Assembly: GCF_018603435.1 (NCBI RefSeq)
Contig: NZ_CP075682.1
Location: 2,294,001-2,358,000 of the forward strand
DNA: 64,000 nt
From: Chryseobacterium sp. ZHDP1
Lineage (GTDB): Bacteria; Bacteroidota; Bacteroidia; Flavobacteriales; Weeksellaceae
Reading direction: 5' to 3'
Each line of letters opens with the position of its first letter. Within the stretch, counting starts at the first letter, position 1. The notes beneath the pieces are model-generated. The model made no database searches. It was given only the letters and a program-made list of their open reading frames with translations, and was not told the origin of the DNA. Both the position numbers and the translations under genes were made by a program. Shown piece by piece: positions 16,486-23,688 of the stretch.

Positions 16486-16867
16486 ACAATGCTACCTTTC
16501 TTAAATGGTCATATTTTCCTTCCATGTGTTTAAATGCCCATTCTGCCATGGAACTGATAACCGGAATTAAACCTTTTCCTGCCTCACTCAATTCGTAGGT
16601 TACGTGTGGCGGAACAACCGGTTTTGCGGTTCTGATGATCAGTCCGTCATTTTCCAGTTGCTTTAAATGCTGAATCAGCATCTTTTCGGTTACCGCAGGA
16701 ATGGCGCGTTTAAGTTCGCTGTACCTTTTGTCTCCATTGGAAAGATGATATAAAATAATCGGTTTCCAGAATCCGCCGATTTTTTCCATGACATACGTTA
16801 CGGGACAGGAATCGAGTGCGTATTTTTTATTCTGCTGAATGGTTGATGTTTCTTTTATGGCTGTCAT
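16484..16867 (-). CDS. HxlR family (DUF24) winged-helix regulator
   Basis: A 127-aa repressor-type protein of the HxlR/DUF24 family. The conserved N-terminal Cys21 in DSCPVTYVMEKIGG is the position used for thiol sensing in YodB, HypR and QorR. The winged helix follows (LKRAIPAVTEKMLIQHLKQLENDGLI). It is divergent from an NmrA/SDR-type gene, as in QorR-qor2 of Corynebacterium, and two matching operators lie between them (16878-16907). It probably represses both genes until an electrophile or quinone modifies Cys21; this is inferred from the family. Confidence 0.9.
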   Translation of the reverse strand: MTAIKETSTIQQNKKYALDSCPVTYVMEKIGGFWKPIILYHLSNGDKRYSELKRAIPAVTEKMLIQHLKQLENDGLIIRTAKPVVPPHVTYELSEAGKGLIPVISSMAEWAFKHMEGKYDHLRKVAL

Positions 16868-16877
16868 AATGAATACA

Positions 16878-16907
16878 TACTTTAGGGTAAGTACTTGTAT
16901 AAAAGTA
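16878..16907. promoter_or_regulatory. Twin HxlR-type operators, TACTT-N6-AAGTA twice
   Basis: Two perfect inverted repeats with 6-base spacers, TACTT-TAGGGT-AAGTA (16878-16893) and TACTT-GTATAA-AAGTA (16892-16907), abut and share the bases TA. The second covers the -33 TTG of the divergent SDR gene. Symmetry and arm sequence fit DUF24-family operators; binding is inferred. Confidence 0.7.
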
Positions 16908-16925
16908 AGTACAAATATACCTTTG
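16895..16925 (+). promoter_or_regulatory. Promoter of the NmrA-type gene
   Basis: -33 TTG (16895-16897), a 20-base spacer and -7 TACCTTTG (16918-16925). Transcription should start near 16929. The -33 element lies inside the second HxlR-type operator. Confidence 0.7.
16912..16919 (-). promoter_or_regulatory. -7 element TATATTTG of the hxlR-type gene
   Basis: TAnnTTTG on the minus strand predicts a start near 16907, so both operators would lie at or just after the transcription start of the regulator gene, as expected for autorepression. Confidence 0.5.
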
Positions 16926-16970
16926 TATCAGGAAATAAAAAAATAATTATCAACAAAAAAAATAAAAATT

Positions 16971-17855
16971 ATGAAAATCATCATCACCGGTTCATTGGGA
17001 AATGTAGCGAAACCTCTTGCAGAAGAATTAATTGCAGAAGGACATGATATTACCGTTATCAGCAGCAGCGAATCTAAAAAAAGTGAAATTGAAAATCTGG
17101 GAGCCAAAGCTGCTATCGGTTCTATTACAGACCTGAACTTTTTGGTTGAAACTTTTAAAGGAAATGATGCCGCCTTTCTGATGACTCCACCCAATATGGG
17201 GTTTGAAAATCTTGTTGAAAATACGACGAACGCCGGAAAGAATTATGCTGAAGCCGTTCAACAAACCGGAGTTAAAAGAATCGTAATGCTGAGCAGCATC
17301 GGAGCAGAATCTCCTGTGGAAAACGGACCAATAAAAGGTCTTCATGCTATTGAGAAATTCTATAATGAACTGGAAAATACATCCGTTACTTTTTTAAGAG
17401 CAGGATATTTCTACATCAACTTCTTTAATGATATTCCGCTGATTAAAAACGCAGGAATTCTTGGCGCGAATTATCCGGATCACACGGAAGTTCCATTGGT
17501 TCATCCCAGAGATATTGCAAAAGCTGCTGCTGAAGAACTGTTAAAAAATTCTGAAGGCAAACATGTAAAATATATTGTAAGCGATGTTCGCAAAGCTCAG
17601 GATTTTGCAAATATTTTCGGAAATGCCATCGGAAAACCGGAACTTCCGTGGGTAGAATTTAAAGATGAAGATTCTTTACACGGGATGCTTCAGGCAGGAG
17701 TTCCGCAGGAAATGGCAGAATTGTATACAGAAATGGGAAGAGGAATCCGTACCGGAATTGTTCAGAAGGATTTTATTGAACATGGTTCTGTAGTGGAGGG
17801 AGAAATTAAATTGGAGGAGTTTGCGAAAGAGTTTGCGGATAAATTTAATGCTTAA
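16971..17855 (+). CDS. NmrA-like NAD(P)H-binding protein (atypical SDR)
   Basis: A 294-aa atypical short-chain dehydrogenase. The N-terminal nucleotide-binding motif is IIITGSLGNVAKPLAEEL (G-x-x-G-x-x variant, about 3-20), and the next segment AAFLMTPPNMG is typical of NmrA/QOR2-like proteins. No YxxxK catalytic pair stands out, which is usual for the NmrA branch. Members are NADPH-dependent quinone reductases or redox sensors. The divergent HxlR regulator with its operators points to quinone or electrophile detoxification; the substrate is not visible. Confidence 0.85.
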   Translation: MKIIITGSLGNVAKPLAEELIAEGHDITVISSSESKKSEIENLGAKAAIGSITDLNFLVETFKGNDAAFLMTPPNMGFENLVENTTNAGKNYAEAVQQTGVKRIVMLSSIGAESPVENGPIKGLHAIEKFYNELENTSVTFLRAGYFYINFFNDIPLIKNAGILGANYPDHTEVPLVHPRDIAKAAAEELLKNSEGKHVKYIVSDVRKAQDFANIFGNAIGKPELPWVEFKDEDSLHGMLQAGVPQEMAELYTEMGRGIRTGIVQKDFIEHGSVVEGEIKLEEFAKEFADKFNA

Positions 17856-18087
17856 TGTTGTTTTATAACTTTTTCTTTTGTCTTGAAACAAAAACTCAAG
17901 ACTCGGAAACTTCCGCTAAAAATTAAAATTTAATCCTAAAATTCCTAAAACTTGCGCGAATTAAAGATTTGTATTTTGATTTAATTTTTGCTTCTCACTT
18001 CAAACAATGGGAATTTCTTAACGGACTAAATTTAAATTTTCTTAACGCTCCATTTTCATATGTCATTTAATCATTACATTCAAATCA
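17856..18087. other. Gene-free spacer, probably a repeat remnant
   Basis: No convincing reading frame is present. The spacer contains a short palindrome GGAAACTTCC at about 17907 and several AT-rich stretches. From memory it resembles a spacer recurring in Chryseobacterium genomes, but no second copy is present in this window, so this is weak. Confidence 0.3.
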
Positions 18088-18120
18088 GTTTCGGCGAGCC
18101 TTTGGCTCGCCGAAACTTTT
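18088..18120 (+). terminator. Strong intrinsic terminator
   Basis: A 13-bp perfect GC-rich stem (18088-18100 with 18104-18116), a TTT loop and a short T run. It lies between convergent genes, about 230 bp after the NmrA-type stop. Confidence 0.8.
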
Positions 18121-18162
18121 ATCAATGGATTATTTAAATTTAATCTTTACCTCAACCTTGAT

Positions 18163-19446
18163 TTATTCCTTTTCTTTCAAAATTCCTTTTAAAACCTTCA
18201 GTTTTCCATCAATCGGCTGATCGATTTTCAAGCCTAAAATTTCTGCAACCAAAGGATAAACGTTGATGTTCTGAAATTCATCGATTACCATATTATTTCT
18301 GAATTCCGGTCCCCAAGCAAAGAATGTGGCTTTCATTTCAGGAACTATCTGCGGATTATAGCCGTGCTTTCCAACCGATGATTTTTTTCCTTTTTCCAAG
18401 AAAATTTTAGGAGCATTCGGAATTAATAAAATCTGTCCGATTCTTTTATATCGGTCATCTTTTGCTGAGAAATGAAGATATTTGGGAAGCTTTTTATCCA
18501 GATAAACTTCGTAATCTTCTGTCTTATTGGCTTTTAATTCTTTATAAACCCTTTTAACCTCATCAGAATTTTTAACGTATACCCTCAATAAAGTCTGTGA
18601 ATTGTAAAAATCAAATCTTTCTTTATTAAAAAGCATTGCGGGAATTTCTAACGGACTTCCTCCATCCACTTTTATCATTCCGTGATCCGAAACAAAGACG
18701 AAGTTTACATTTTGTAAGCCTAAATCATGAACTTTCTGAACCAGTTCGCCAATAGCTCCATCCACCAGATGAACCGCATCTTCGGTTTCTCTGGAATCCG
18801 GACCGAAATGATGCCCGCTCGCATCAACTTCAGGAAAATACAATGAAATGAAATGTGGTCTTTTTTCCATTGGCAGCTTTAGCCATTCGATTACTTTGTC
18901 CACTTTTTCCGATGGTGAGAATTTTTCGTGGTAATGGTAATAATAAGTGGGTCTGTTTCCTCCTGCATTGCTTGCAGAACCTACCCACATTAACGAAGCG
19001 GAAAGCATTCCCTGTTTTTCAGAGAGTCCCCAAAGCGGCGTTCCGCCGTACCAGTTTCCGTCTTCAGCATTTTTTTTATCGCTCATGGCGTAACTTTCCT
19101 TCTTTTGATAATCGTAGAAATAATTATCGATGAGTCCGTGATGAGAAGGATACAATCCGGTAATCAATGTCCAGTGATTGGGAAATGTAATGCTTGGATA
19201 ACTGGGAATCATCGCTTTTGCCTGAACTCCTTCATTGGAATATTTCAACAGATTTTCTGCGTTGTATTTTTTAGCATAATCATACCGAAACCCATCTGTA
19301 GAAATCATGATGACATAAGGTTTTGTCTGAGCTTCAGCCGTATTGTAACGATCAGGAACTACAACTTTTTCTGTATCAACATTATCTTTTTGGGCAAAAA
19401 CTGTCAGTGAAAAAAATAACAGTAAGAATTGAAGGCTTTTCTTCAT
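18163..19446 (-). CDS. Secreted alkaline phosphatase-superfamily phosphodiesterase (NPP type)
   Basis: A 427-aa protein with a cleavable signal peptide (MKKSLQFLLLFFSLTVFAQ). It has the ectonucleotide pyrophosphatase/phosphodiesterase fold: metal ligand in MISTDGFRYDY (about 47-57), nucleophile threonine in YPSITFPNHW, DASGHHFGPDS and FVSDHGM further on. These supply the two-zinc site that hydrolyses phosphodiester or pyrophosphate bonds of nucleotides in the periplasm. The C-terminus YPLVAEILGLK is typical. It is monocistronic; a -7 element (19462-19469) lies directly upstream. Confidence 0.92.
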   Translation of the reverse strand: MKKSLQFLLLFFSLTVFAQKDNVDTEKVVVPDRYNTAEAQTKPYVIMISTDGFRYDYAKKYNAENLLKYSNEGVQAKAMIPSYPSITFPNHWTLITGLYPSHHGLIDNYFYDYQKKESYAMSDKKNAEDGNWYGGTPLWGLSEKQGMLSASLMWVGSASNAGGNRPTYYYHYHEKFSPSEKVDKVIEWLKLPMEKRPHFISLYFPEVDASGHHFGPDSRETEDAVHLVDGAIGELVQKVHDLGLQNVNFVFVSDHGMIKVDGGSPLEIPAMLFNKERFDFYNSQTLLRVYVKNSDEVKRVYKELKANKTEDYEVYLDKKLPKYLHFSAKDDRYKRIGQILLIPNAPKIFLEKGKKSSVGKHGYNPQIVPEMKATFFAWGPEFRNNMVIDEFQNINVYPLVAEILGLKIDQPIDGKLKVLKGILKEKE

Positions 19447-19461
19447 GATTTATATTTTCTG

Positions 19462-19469
19462 CAAAATTA
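19462..19469 (-). promoter_or_regulatory. -7 element TAATTTTG of the phosphodiesterase gene
   Basis: The minus strand matches TAnnTTTG, with a predicted start near 19458 and an 11-base leader. No clear -33 element is seen. Confidence 0.5.
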
Positions 19470-19554
19470 GGGTCTAGAATCCTGAAAGAAAAGATTCTTC
19501 GGTTAAAAAAAGATTAAAAGCATTTTTTAGAATGAGTGTAAATAAAGAATATTT

Positions 19555-19562
19555 TATATTTG
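19555..19562 (+). promoter_or_regulatory. -7 element TATATTTG before a small membrane-protein gene
   Basis: This matches TAnnTTTG. Transcription from about 19566 leaves a 13-base leader before the TTG at 19579, which supports that start. Confidence 0.55.
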
Positions 19563-19578
19563 GATAAAATATCAAATA

Positions 19579-19758
19579 TTGGAATTTTTACTGGATCTTT
19601 TAGGAAATTTTATTCGCTGGATATTTATTTACCACTGCGATTCTGAAAGAATGAACGAGAAATACCGTTCCCATCCTAAATCTGAGGGATTAAAAAATAC
19701 TTTAGCAGGAATTATATTAATCGTTTCTGCCACAATTATCATTTTATATTTTTCATAA
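19579..19758 (+). CDS. Small single-span membrane protein, 59 aa (TTG start)
   Basis: The frame opens at TTG 19579 and closes at TAA 19756-19758. The N-terminus is amphipathic and aromatic (EFLLDLLGNFIRWIFIYH), the middle is hydrophilic (DSERMNEKYRSHPKSEG) and the C-terminus is one membrane helix (TLAGIILIVSATIIILYFS). A -7 element lies 17 bases upstream and a terminator directly follows, so promoter, frame and terminator agree. I do not recognise the family. An internal ATG (MNEKYR) at residue 25 is an alternative start. Confidence 0.6.
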   Translation: MEFLLDLLGNFIRWIFIYHCDSERMNEKYRSHPKSEGLKNTLAGIILIVSATIIILYFS

Positions 19759-19761
19759 AAA

Positions 19762-19787
19762 AGACCACTTTTCAGTGGTCTCTGTTT
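19762..19787. terminator. Bidirectional terminator
   Basis: An 8-bp perfect stem (19762-19769 with 19774-19781) has an A run on the left and TGTTTT on the right. It ends the small membrane-protein gene on one strand and the DOMON operon on the other. Confidence 0.8.
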
Positions 19788-20530
19788 TATTCTTTGATTA
19801 ACTTTTCAAAAGAAGTTGTTCCATCTTTCAAAGTAATTTCCAGATAATAATTTCCGGATTTTAGATCAGAAATATTTATTTCCTTCGCATCTGCTTTTAT
19901 GGTTTTTACCTTTCTTCCTGTAGATTCAAAAACATCGATATTTTTTATTTTATCTGCGTTTTTAAAATTAACGGTTTCTTTTGCAGGATTTGGGTAAAGA
20001 ACTACTTTTTTGCTTTGAGCTGCTGCTTCGTTGGTTGCCAGAAGAGCCGTTCTCGTTAGAGTTGTGGAACCTCTGTTGGTAGATGAGTGCTGGCTTAAAG
20101 TAGTTGAAGAACCTTTGGCATAAATAATAGGAATTGAGGATGTATTATTCAAAAAAGTATAATCTCCTGATGATGTTAACGGTCGTGTTGCAACAACAGT
20201 TCTTACAGTTCCCGAAGTAGTATCGGATGTTACCGTCCAGCTTTGAGAAGCGTCAGCAGTTGGCTGACACTGACAGCTTAAACCTGTATAGTCTCTGCTT
20301 GTGGTAGAATTCCAGATAAAATAATCTGTAATCGCGCTCATAGACGTTCCTCCAAAACCTATAGCTAACCATGTAGTACTGGAACCTGTTAACGTAATTG
20401 TAGCTGTTGTAGCATCGGTATCTATTTTCACAGTCATTCCTGTAGATCCCAAACTTACTGTACTTGTCGTAAATTGTGACCAAGCCAGATTAGCAATGGC
20501 CATTGAAATAATAAGTAGAATTTTTTTCAT
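19787..20530 (-). CDS. DOMON-like protein with type IX sorting domain
   Basis: A 247-aa exported protein. It has a signal peptide (about 1-18), a DOMON-like domain (about 20-150) and a C-terminal type A sorting domain beginning VVLYPNPAKETV (about 175) and ending SFEKLIKE. DOMON domains bind haem b or sugars; the family pattern W-x-A-I-G-F-G...M...D is present, with a Met in GTSMSAITDYF and a His in LSQHSSTN as possible axial haem ligands. It is the last gene of a five-gene operon with a cytochrome c lipoprotein. The haem role is inferred. Confidence 0.8.
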   Translation of the reverse strand: MKKILLIISMAIANLAWSQFTTSTVSLGSTGMTVKIDTDATTATITLTGSSTTWLAIGFGGTSMSAITDYFIWNSTTSRDYTGLSCQCQPTADASQSWTVTSDTTSGTVRTVVATRPLTSSGDYTFLNNTSSIPIIYAKGSSTTLSQHSSTNRGSTTLTRTALLATNEAAAQSKKVVLYPNPAKETVNFKNADKIKNIDVFESTGRKVKTIKADAKEINISDLKSGNYYLEITLKDGTTSFEKLIKE

Positions 20531-20533
20531 CTT

Positions 20534-21061
20534 TTAATTTTTAAGTAGGTTGATTATTTCTTTATTGTTTGTCTGTAAAGCATACTCAAAAGGAGTCATT
20601 CCCTGTGCATCTTTTAAGGTTTTATCTGCTTTATATCTGAGTAACAATTCTATCAGTTCTTTATTACCAAATTTCACCGCCCAAAATAAAGGGGTAGATC
20701 CTGTAGCATCTGCAATATTAGGATCTGCTTTCTTATTGAGGAGATAGGTTACGAGATCTTTGTTATATTTCACAGAAAGCCCTGATAATGCAGTTCCTTC
20801 CTGACTTTTATAGTTCACGTCTTTCACATTGTCTATCAGAAATTTGGCAACCTCAACATTTCCTCTGTAGCAAGCCAGAATTAAAGGAGAAAAACCGCTT
20901 TCATTGGTCTGATTAATAATATCAGGGTTCTGCTTCATCATATCCTTAACTTCAGCGACTGTACCGCTTCTCGCAAGATCAAATATAGATTTAGTCTTAT
21001 CCTGAGCTGTTACAAAAGTAAAGCTCAGGAAAATTCCCATCAATAAAATTAATTTTCTCAT
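20534..21061 (-). CDS. Exported ankyrin-repeat protein
   Basis: A 175-aa protein with a signal peptide (about 1-19) followed by four to five ankyrin repeats (for example GFSPLILACYRGNVEVAKFLID, GSTPLFWAVKFGNKELIELLL and GMTPFEYALQTNNKEIINLL). It is expected to be periplasmic and to act as a protein-binding scaffold. Its start overlaps the stop of the YceI gene by four bases (ATGA), so the two are translationally coupled; three bases separate its stop from the next start. Periplasmic ankyrin proteins are known beside catalase genes in some bacteria, but the partner here is unknown. Confidence 0.85.
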   Translation of the reverse strand: MRKLILLMGIFLSFTFVTAQDKTKSIFDLARSGTVAEVKDMMKQNPDIINQTNESGFSPLILACYRGNVEVAKFLIDNVKDVNYKSQEGTALSGLSVKYNKDLVTYLLNKKADPNIADATGSTPLFWAVKFGNKELIELLLRYKADKTLKDAQGMTPFEYALQTNNKEIINLLKN

Positions 21062-21603
21062 TGTTTTGTAAGAACATAATTGTATTGAACATTTACACTT
21101 TCAGCAATTTTTTTAGACACCATTTTAGGGATGGTTACTTTATGATCTGCCGTTTTTACTATAAATCCGCCTGACATATAAATTTTTCCGTCTTTGGAAT
21201 AAATAGCAGCAGTGGAATTATACGCTTTATCTACTCCATGAAAATTCAATTTCCCCTGAACTGTATATTTCTGAGGAGATGCCGATAATTTAGACTTATC
21301 AAAATTCAGTATTTTTCCGGTGAAGGTTGCTTTTGGATATTTAGCAGTTTCAGCATAGCTTTCATTGAAATGCTCTTCCATTAATTTTGTTTTGAAATGG
21401 TAATTTTTAACCACTGAAACCGACGCAAACTCTCCGGTATCGGCATTGATAACTGCCACATTATTGTCGTCCTGCGCAAAAACATCTTCAAATAAAGGAA
21501 CCGAGGCTTCAAAAGAAACTTTTCCGGTTTTAGACATATATTTCTGTGCAAACGCAAGATTAGTAAAAAATAATGCTGATATAATTAAAATTAGCTTTTT
21601 CAT
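21058..21603 (-). CDS. YceI family periplasmic protein
   Basis: A 181-aa protein with a signal peptide ending at about FAQ20. YceI proteins have a lipocalin-like barrel that binds polyisoprenoid or amphiphilic molecules. Features seen are SKTGKVSFEASVPLF, the conserved FTGKI and GKLNFHGVDK segments, and a C-terminal region ending YNYVLTKQ. In other bacteria YceI is often found with cytochrome genes; here it lies between a haem c lipoprotein (8-base gap) and an ankyrin protein (4-base overlap). The ligand is not visible. Confidence 0.88.
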   Translation of the reverse strand: MKKLILIISALFFTNLAFAQKYMSKTGKVSFEASVPLFEDVFAQDDNNVAVINADTGEFASVSVVKNYHFKTKLMEEHFNESYAETAKYPKATFTGKILNFDKSKLSASPQKYTVQGKLNFHGVDKAYNSTAAIYSKDGKIYMSGGFIVKTADHKVTIPKMVSKKIAESVNVQYNYVLTKQ

Positions 21604-21611
21604 ATTGATCT

Positions 21612-21950
21612 TTAATTTTCAAGAAGCCCGTCGGCTTTCCATTTTGTAATGATATTAATCTGTGCAGGTGATAAGCTTCCGCCTTGAGGCATCTTTAAAG
21701 GATCGCCGTTCGCGCGGCTTATCCTGTCGATAATTCCATCTATATCGCCTTTCACCTGAGAATACGTTCTAAGATCTTCAGGTCCCGGAGAATGGCAGCT
21801 TACACAATTGGCATCAATAATGGGTTTTACATCTTTATTATAGGTTACAACTCCGGTAATCGGAGTATTATCCGAGATTTCCTCATACGTTCTGCTTTCA
21901 CAAGCGGTTAATACAACTGCTGATGAAATGATGTACATAAACTTTTTCAT
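21612..21950 (-). CDS. Cytochrome c-type lipoprotein, single haem
   Basis: A 112-aa protein with a lipoprotein signal (VVLTACES, Cys17). It contains one haem c attachment motif CVSCH at about residues 49-53 and a distal KMPQGG (about 87-92) whose Met is the likely second axial ligand. The segment ITKWKADGLLEN at the C-terminus is typical of small cytochrome c domains fused to surface proteins. It would carry one electron in the periplasm, anchored to a membrane. Three bases separate it from the upstream DUF5777 gene; the operon continues into YceI. Confidence 0.88.
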   Translation of the reverse strand: MKKFMYIISSAVVLTACESRTYEEISDNTPITGVVTYNKDVKPIIDANCVSCHSPGPEDLRTYSQVKGDIDGIIDRISRANGDPLKMPQGGSLSPAQINIITKWKADGLLEN

Positions 21951-21953
21951 ACT

Positions 21954-22799
21954 TTAAAATACTCTATAAAGATTAAACCCAAAGAAAATCTGCCCTTTTT
22001 CCCATTTTCCTGCAGCATTGGTTAAATAACCGATATCCGAATTAAGCTGGGAGTTGGTGAATAATAGCTGGAACACGTGTCCCCCGGTTTCTATATCCAT
22101 CCCTAAAGAAAGTGGATTTTTATAAAAACTGTGATTGTCGAAATTCACAAAATACTCTGCATTAATAGAAACTCTTTTAGAGATTTTGTAACGTCCTCCC
22201 AAACCTGCAAGAAACTGGTTTTTGTCTTCAATGGTAGGCTCATATAGATTTTTATGAACATACGATGGCGACAATTGAAGGGAAAATTTATCGCTGAATC
22301 TTCTGGAAATTAATGCCTGTGTAAGATAAGAAAGCCTGTCTCCGAACTGAAGATGCGGATAATTATCTTTGCTGAGATCTGTATTTACTGCCAAAACATT
22401 ATACCCTACAATGTCTACAGGAAAATTTTCATTCTGCTGTACTAGCTTGTACTTTACTCCGCCTTCGAAAGTTTTCAGGTTGGTTTCTCTGGAAAGACTT
22501 AATGAAATTTTATCTGTAACACCATAAATTGCACCCAGTTTTGTAGAAGCATCATCCAGCCCGAAGAATTCTTTAAAGCCTTTGCTTACATCACCAAAAC
22601 GGTGCGCTACAACAATATACCACTCGTTCTTTGCAGGAAGTTTGGTAGATTGCCCTGTAACAATTTGTAATGCTTTAAAAGCGGGTTGGGAAACATCGGT
22701 GTTTTTTGTCTGAATGGTATCAATATCTTTCAGCAGATCTTCCTGTGCAAAGGAAAAAACTGATGCGAACATTGACAAAAATAAGAGAGCTTTTGTCAT
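21954..22799 (-). CDS. DUF5777 family outer-membrane beta-barrel protein
   Basis: A 281-aa protein with a signal peptide (about 1-18) and alternating beta-strand pattern ending in an aromatic residue (NLYRVF), typical of outer-membrane barrels. The family signature LPAKNEWYIVVAHRFGDVSKGFKEFFGLDD (about 55-84) identifies DUF5777, a Bacteroidota family of unknown role. It is the first gene of the five-gene operon that ends with the DOMON protein. The promoter (22824-22831) and a Crp-type site (22854-22869) precede it. Confidence 0.85.
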   Translation of the reverse strand: MTKALLFLSMFASVFSFAQEDLLKDIDTIQTKNTDVSQPAFKALQIVTGQSTKLPAKNEWYIVVAHRFGDVSKGFKEFFGLDDASTKLGAIYGVTDKISLSLSRETNLKTFEGGVKYKLVQQNENFPVDIVGYNVLAVNTDLSKDNYPHLQFGDRLSYLTQALISRRFSDKFSLQLSPSYVHKNLYEPTIEDKNQFLAGLGGRYKISKRVSINAEYFVNFDNHSFYKNPLSLGMDIETGGHVFQLLFTNSQLNSDIGYLTNAAGKWEKGQIFFGFNLYRVF

Positions 22800-22823
22800 A
22801 CAAGTATATTTAAATTAGTATAA

Positions 22824-22831
22824 CAAACTTA
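22824..22831 (-). promoter_or_regulatory. -7 element TAAGTTTG of the DUF5777-cytochrome operon
   Basis: This matches TAnnTTTG on the minus strand. Transcription should begin near 22820, about 20 bases before the ATG. No -33 element lies at the 19-20 base distance, which fits an activator-dependent promoter. Confidence 0.6.
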
Positions 22832-22853
22832 TCGACTTATCGAGTTACAATTG

Positions 22854-22869
22854 TGTGATAAAAGTCACC
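22854..22869. promoter_or_regulatory. Crp-type operator TGTGA-N6-TCACC
   Basis: This matches the classical TGTGA-N6-TCACA site at nine of ten positions. Its centre (22861.5) lies about 41 bases before the predicted transcription start, the class II activator position. The adjacent Crp/Fnr-family protein has the recognition-helix residues SREVVSR (Arg-Glu and Arg spaced as in E. coli CRP SRETVGR), which read GTGA half-sites. Confidence 0.7.
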
Positions 22870-22920
22870 GACTGAATTGTTTTTATCAATCAAAATGTTA
22901 AATTAATTAAATGTAATGTA

Positions 22921-23571
22921 TTAGCCCTGACTAACATTTTCATTTACAGATATTTTTATGCCTTCTTTTGTCTGGATGATCTCTCCCTCATTCTCAATTT
23001 TTTTCAAAACACGGCTTACCACCTCTCTCGAGGTACCCAAACTGTTTGCAATTTCTCTATGGGTAAGTTTTATCGGATTATTTCCGGTAACTGAAATCTG
23101 CTGTTTTATATAATTTAAAACTCTCTTGTCTAGCCTGTGAAAGACTGCATCATTAACCATATTCATTAAATCGATAAATCTTTTATCGTATTCTGAGTAG
23201 AAAAGCCTGTTGATTTCAGGGAACTTAATCAGCCATCTGTGAACAACGGATACAGGAAATAATAAGACTTCAGAATCTTCTTCCGTAACGGCATAGATCC
23301 GGCTTGTGTAGTCTGTAAAAATTGAAGAAAATGTCATCAGACAGCTGTCGTTGGCACGAATATAATAATAAATCAGTTCACGCCCGTCATTCAGGCTGAA
23401 CACTCGTATAGATCCTTTAATAAGAAAGGGAACAAATTTATTTTTCTGCCCTTCTCTTACAATTTCGGTTTTGGCTTTAATTTCAGTAACAACAGCATGC
23501 TTATCCAGCTCTTTTAAAAAGTCATTCCCTAAAAAGCCAAACTTGTTAATAATAAACGGATTATTGATCAT
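22921..23571 (-). CDS. Crp/Fnr family transcriptional regulator
   Basis: A 216-aa regulator with an N-terminal cyclic-nucleotide-binding-type barrel (about 20-120), a dimer helix and a C-terminal helix-turn-helix (about 168-200: LTHREIANSLGTSREVVSRVLKKIENEG). It has a single cysteine, so no Fnr-type iron-sulphur cluster, and the canonical cAMP pocket RSA motif is absent, so the signal is unknown. The helix residues Arg-Glu...Arg predict GTGA half-sites, and one such site lies before the next operon. A 121-base spacer separates it from DUF5777. Confidence 0.9.
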   Translation of the reverse strand: MINNPFIINKFGFLGNDFLKELDKHAVVTEIKAKTEIVREGQKNKFVPFLIKGSIRVFSLNDGRELIYYYIRANDSCLMTFSSIFTDYTSRIYAVTEEDSEVLLFPVSVVHRWLIKFPEINRLFYSEYDKRFIDLMNMVNDAVFHRLDKRVLNYIKQQISVTGNNPIKLTHREIANSLGTSREVVSRVLKKIENEGEIIQTKEGIKISVNENVSQG

Positions 23572-23593
23572 CTTTATATCCCTAACTAAAAAA

Positions 23594-23601
23594 CAAATTT
23601 A
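23594..23601 (-). promoter_or_regulatory. -7 element TAAATTTG of the crp/fnr-type gene
   Basis: This matches TAnnTTTG, with a start near 23590 and a leader of about 19 bases. No good -33 element is seen. Confidence 0.5.
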
Positions 23602-23651
23602 AAAAATATCAGCATATTAATGCAGAGAATTATTGAAGAATATTATAAAAA

Positions 23652-23681
23652 AAAGCTGCTCCACTTTTGTGAAACAGCTTT
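23652..23681 (-). terminator. Terminator after the TonB-dependent receptor gene
   Basis: AAAGCTG pairs with CAGCTTT (23652-23658 with 23675-23681); inner bases CCAC and GTG extend the stem with mismatches. On the minus strand it is followed by a run of eight T. Confidence 0.7.
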
Positions 23682-23688
23682 CTTTAAT

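Noticed and set aside
22880..22900. Fnr-like TTG-N7-CAA palindrome before the DUF5777 operon
   Set aside because: The spacing is one base short of the Fnr consensus, and the regulator lacks cluster cysteines; the TGTGA site is the better candidate.
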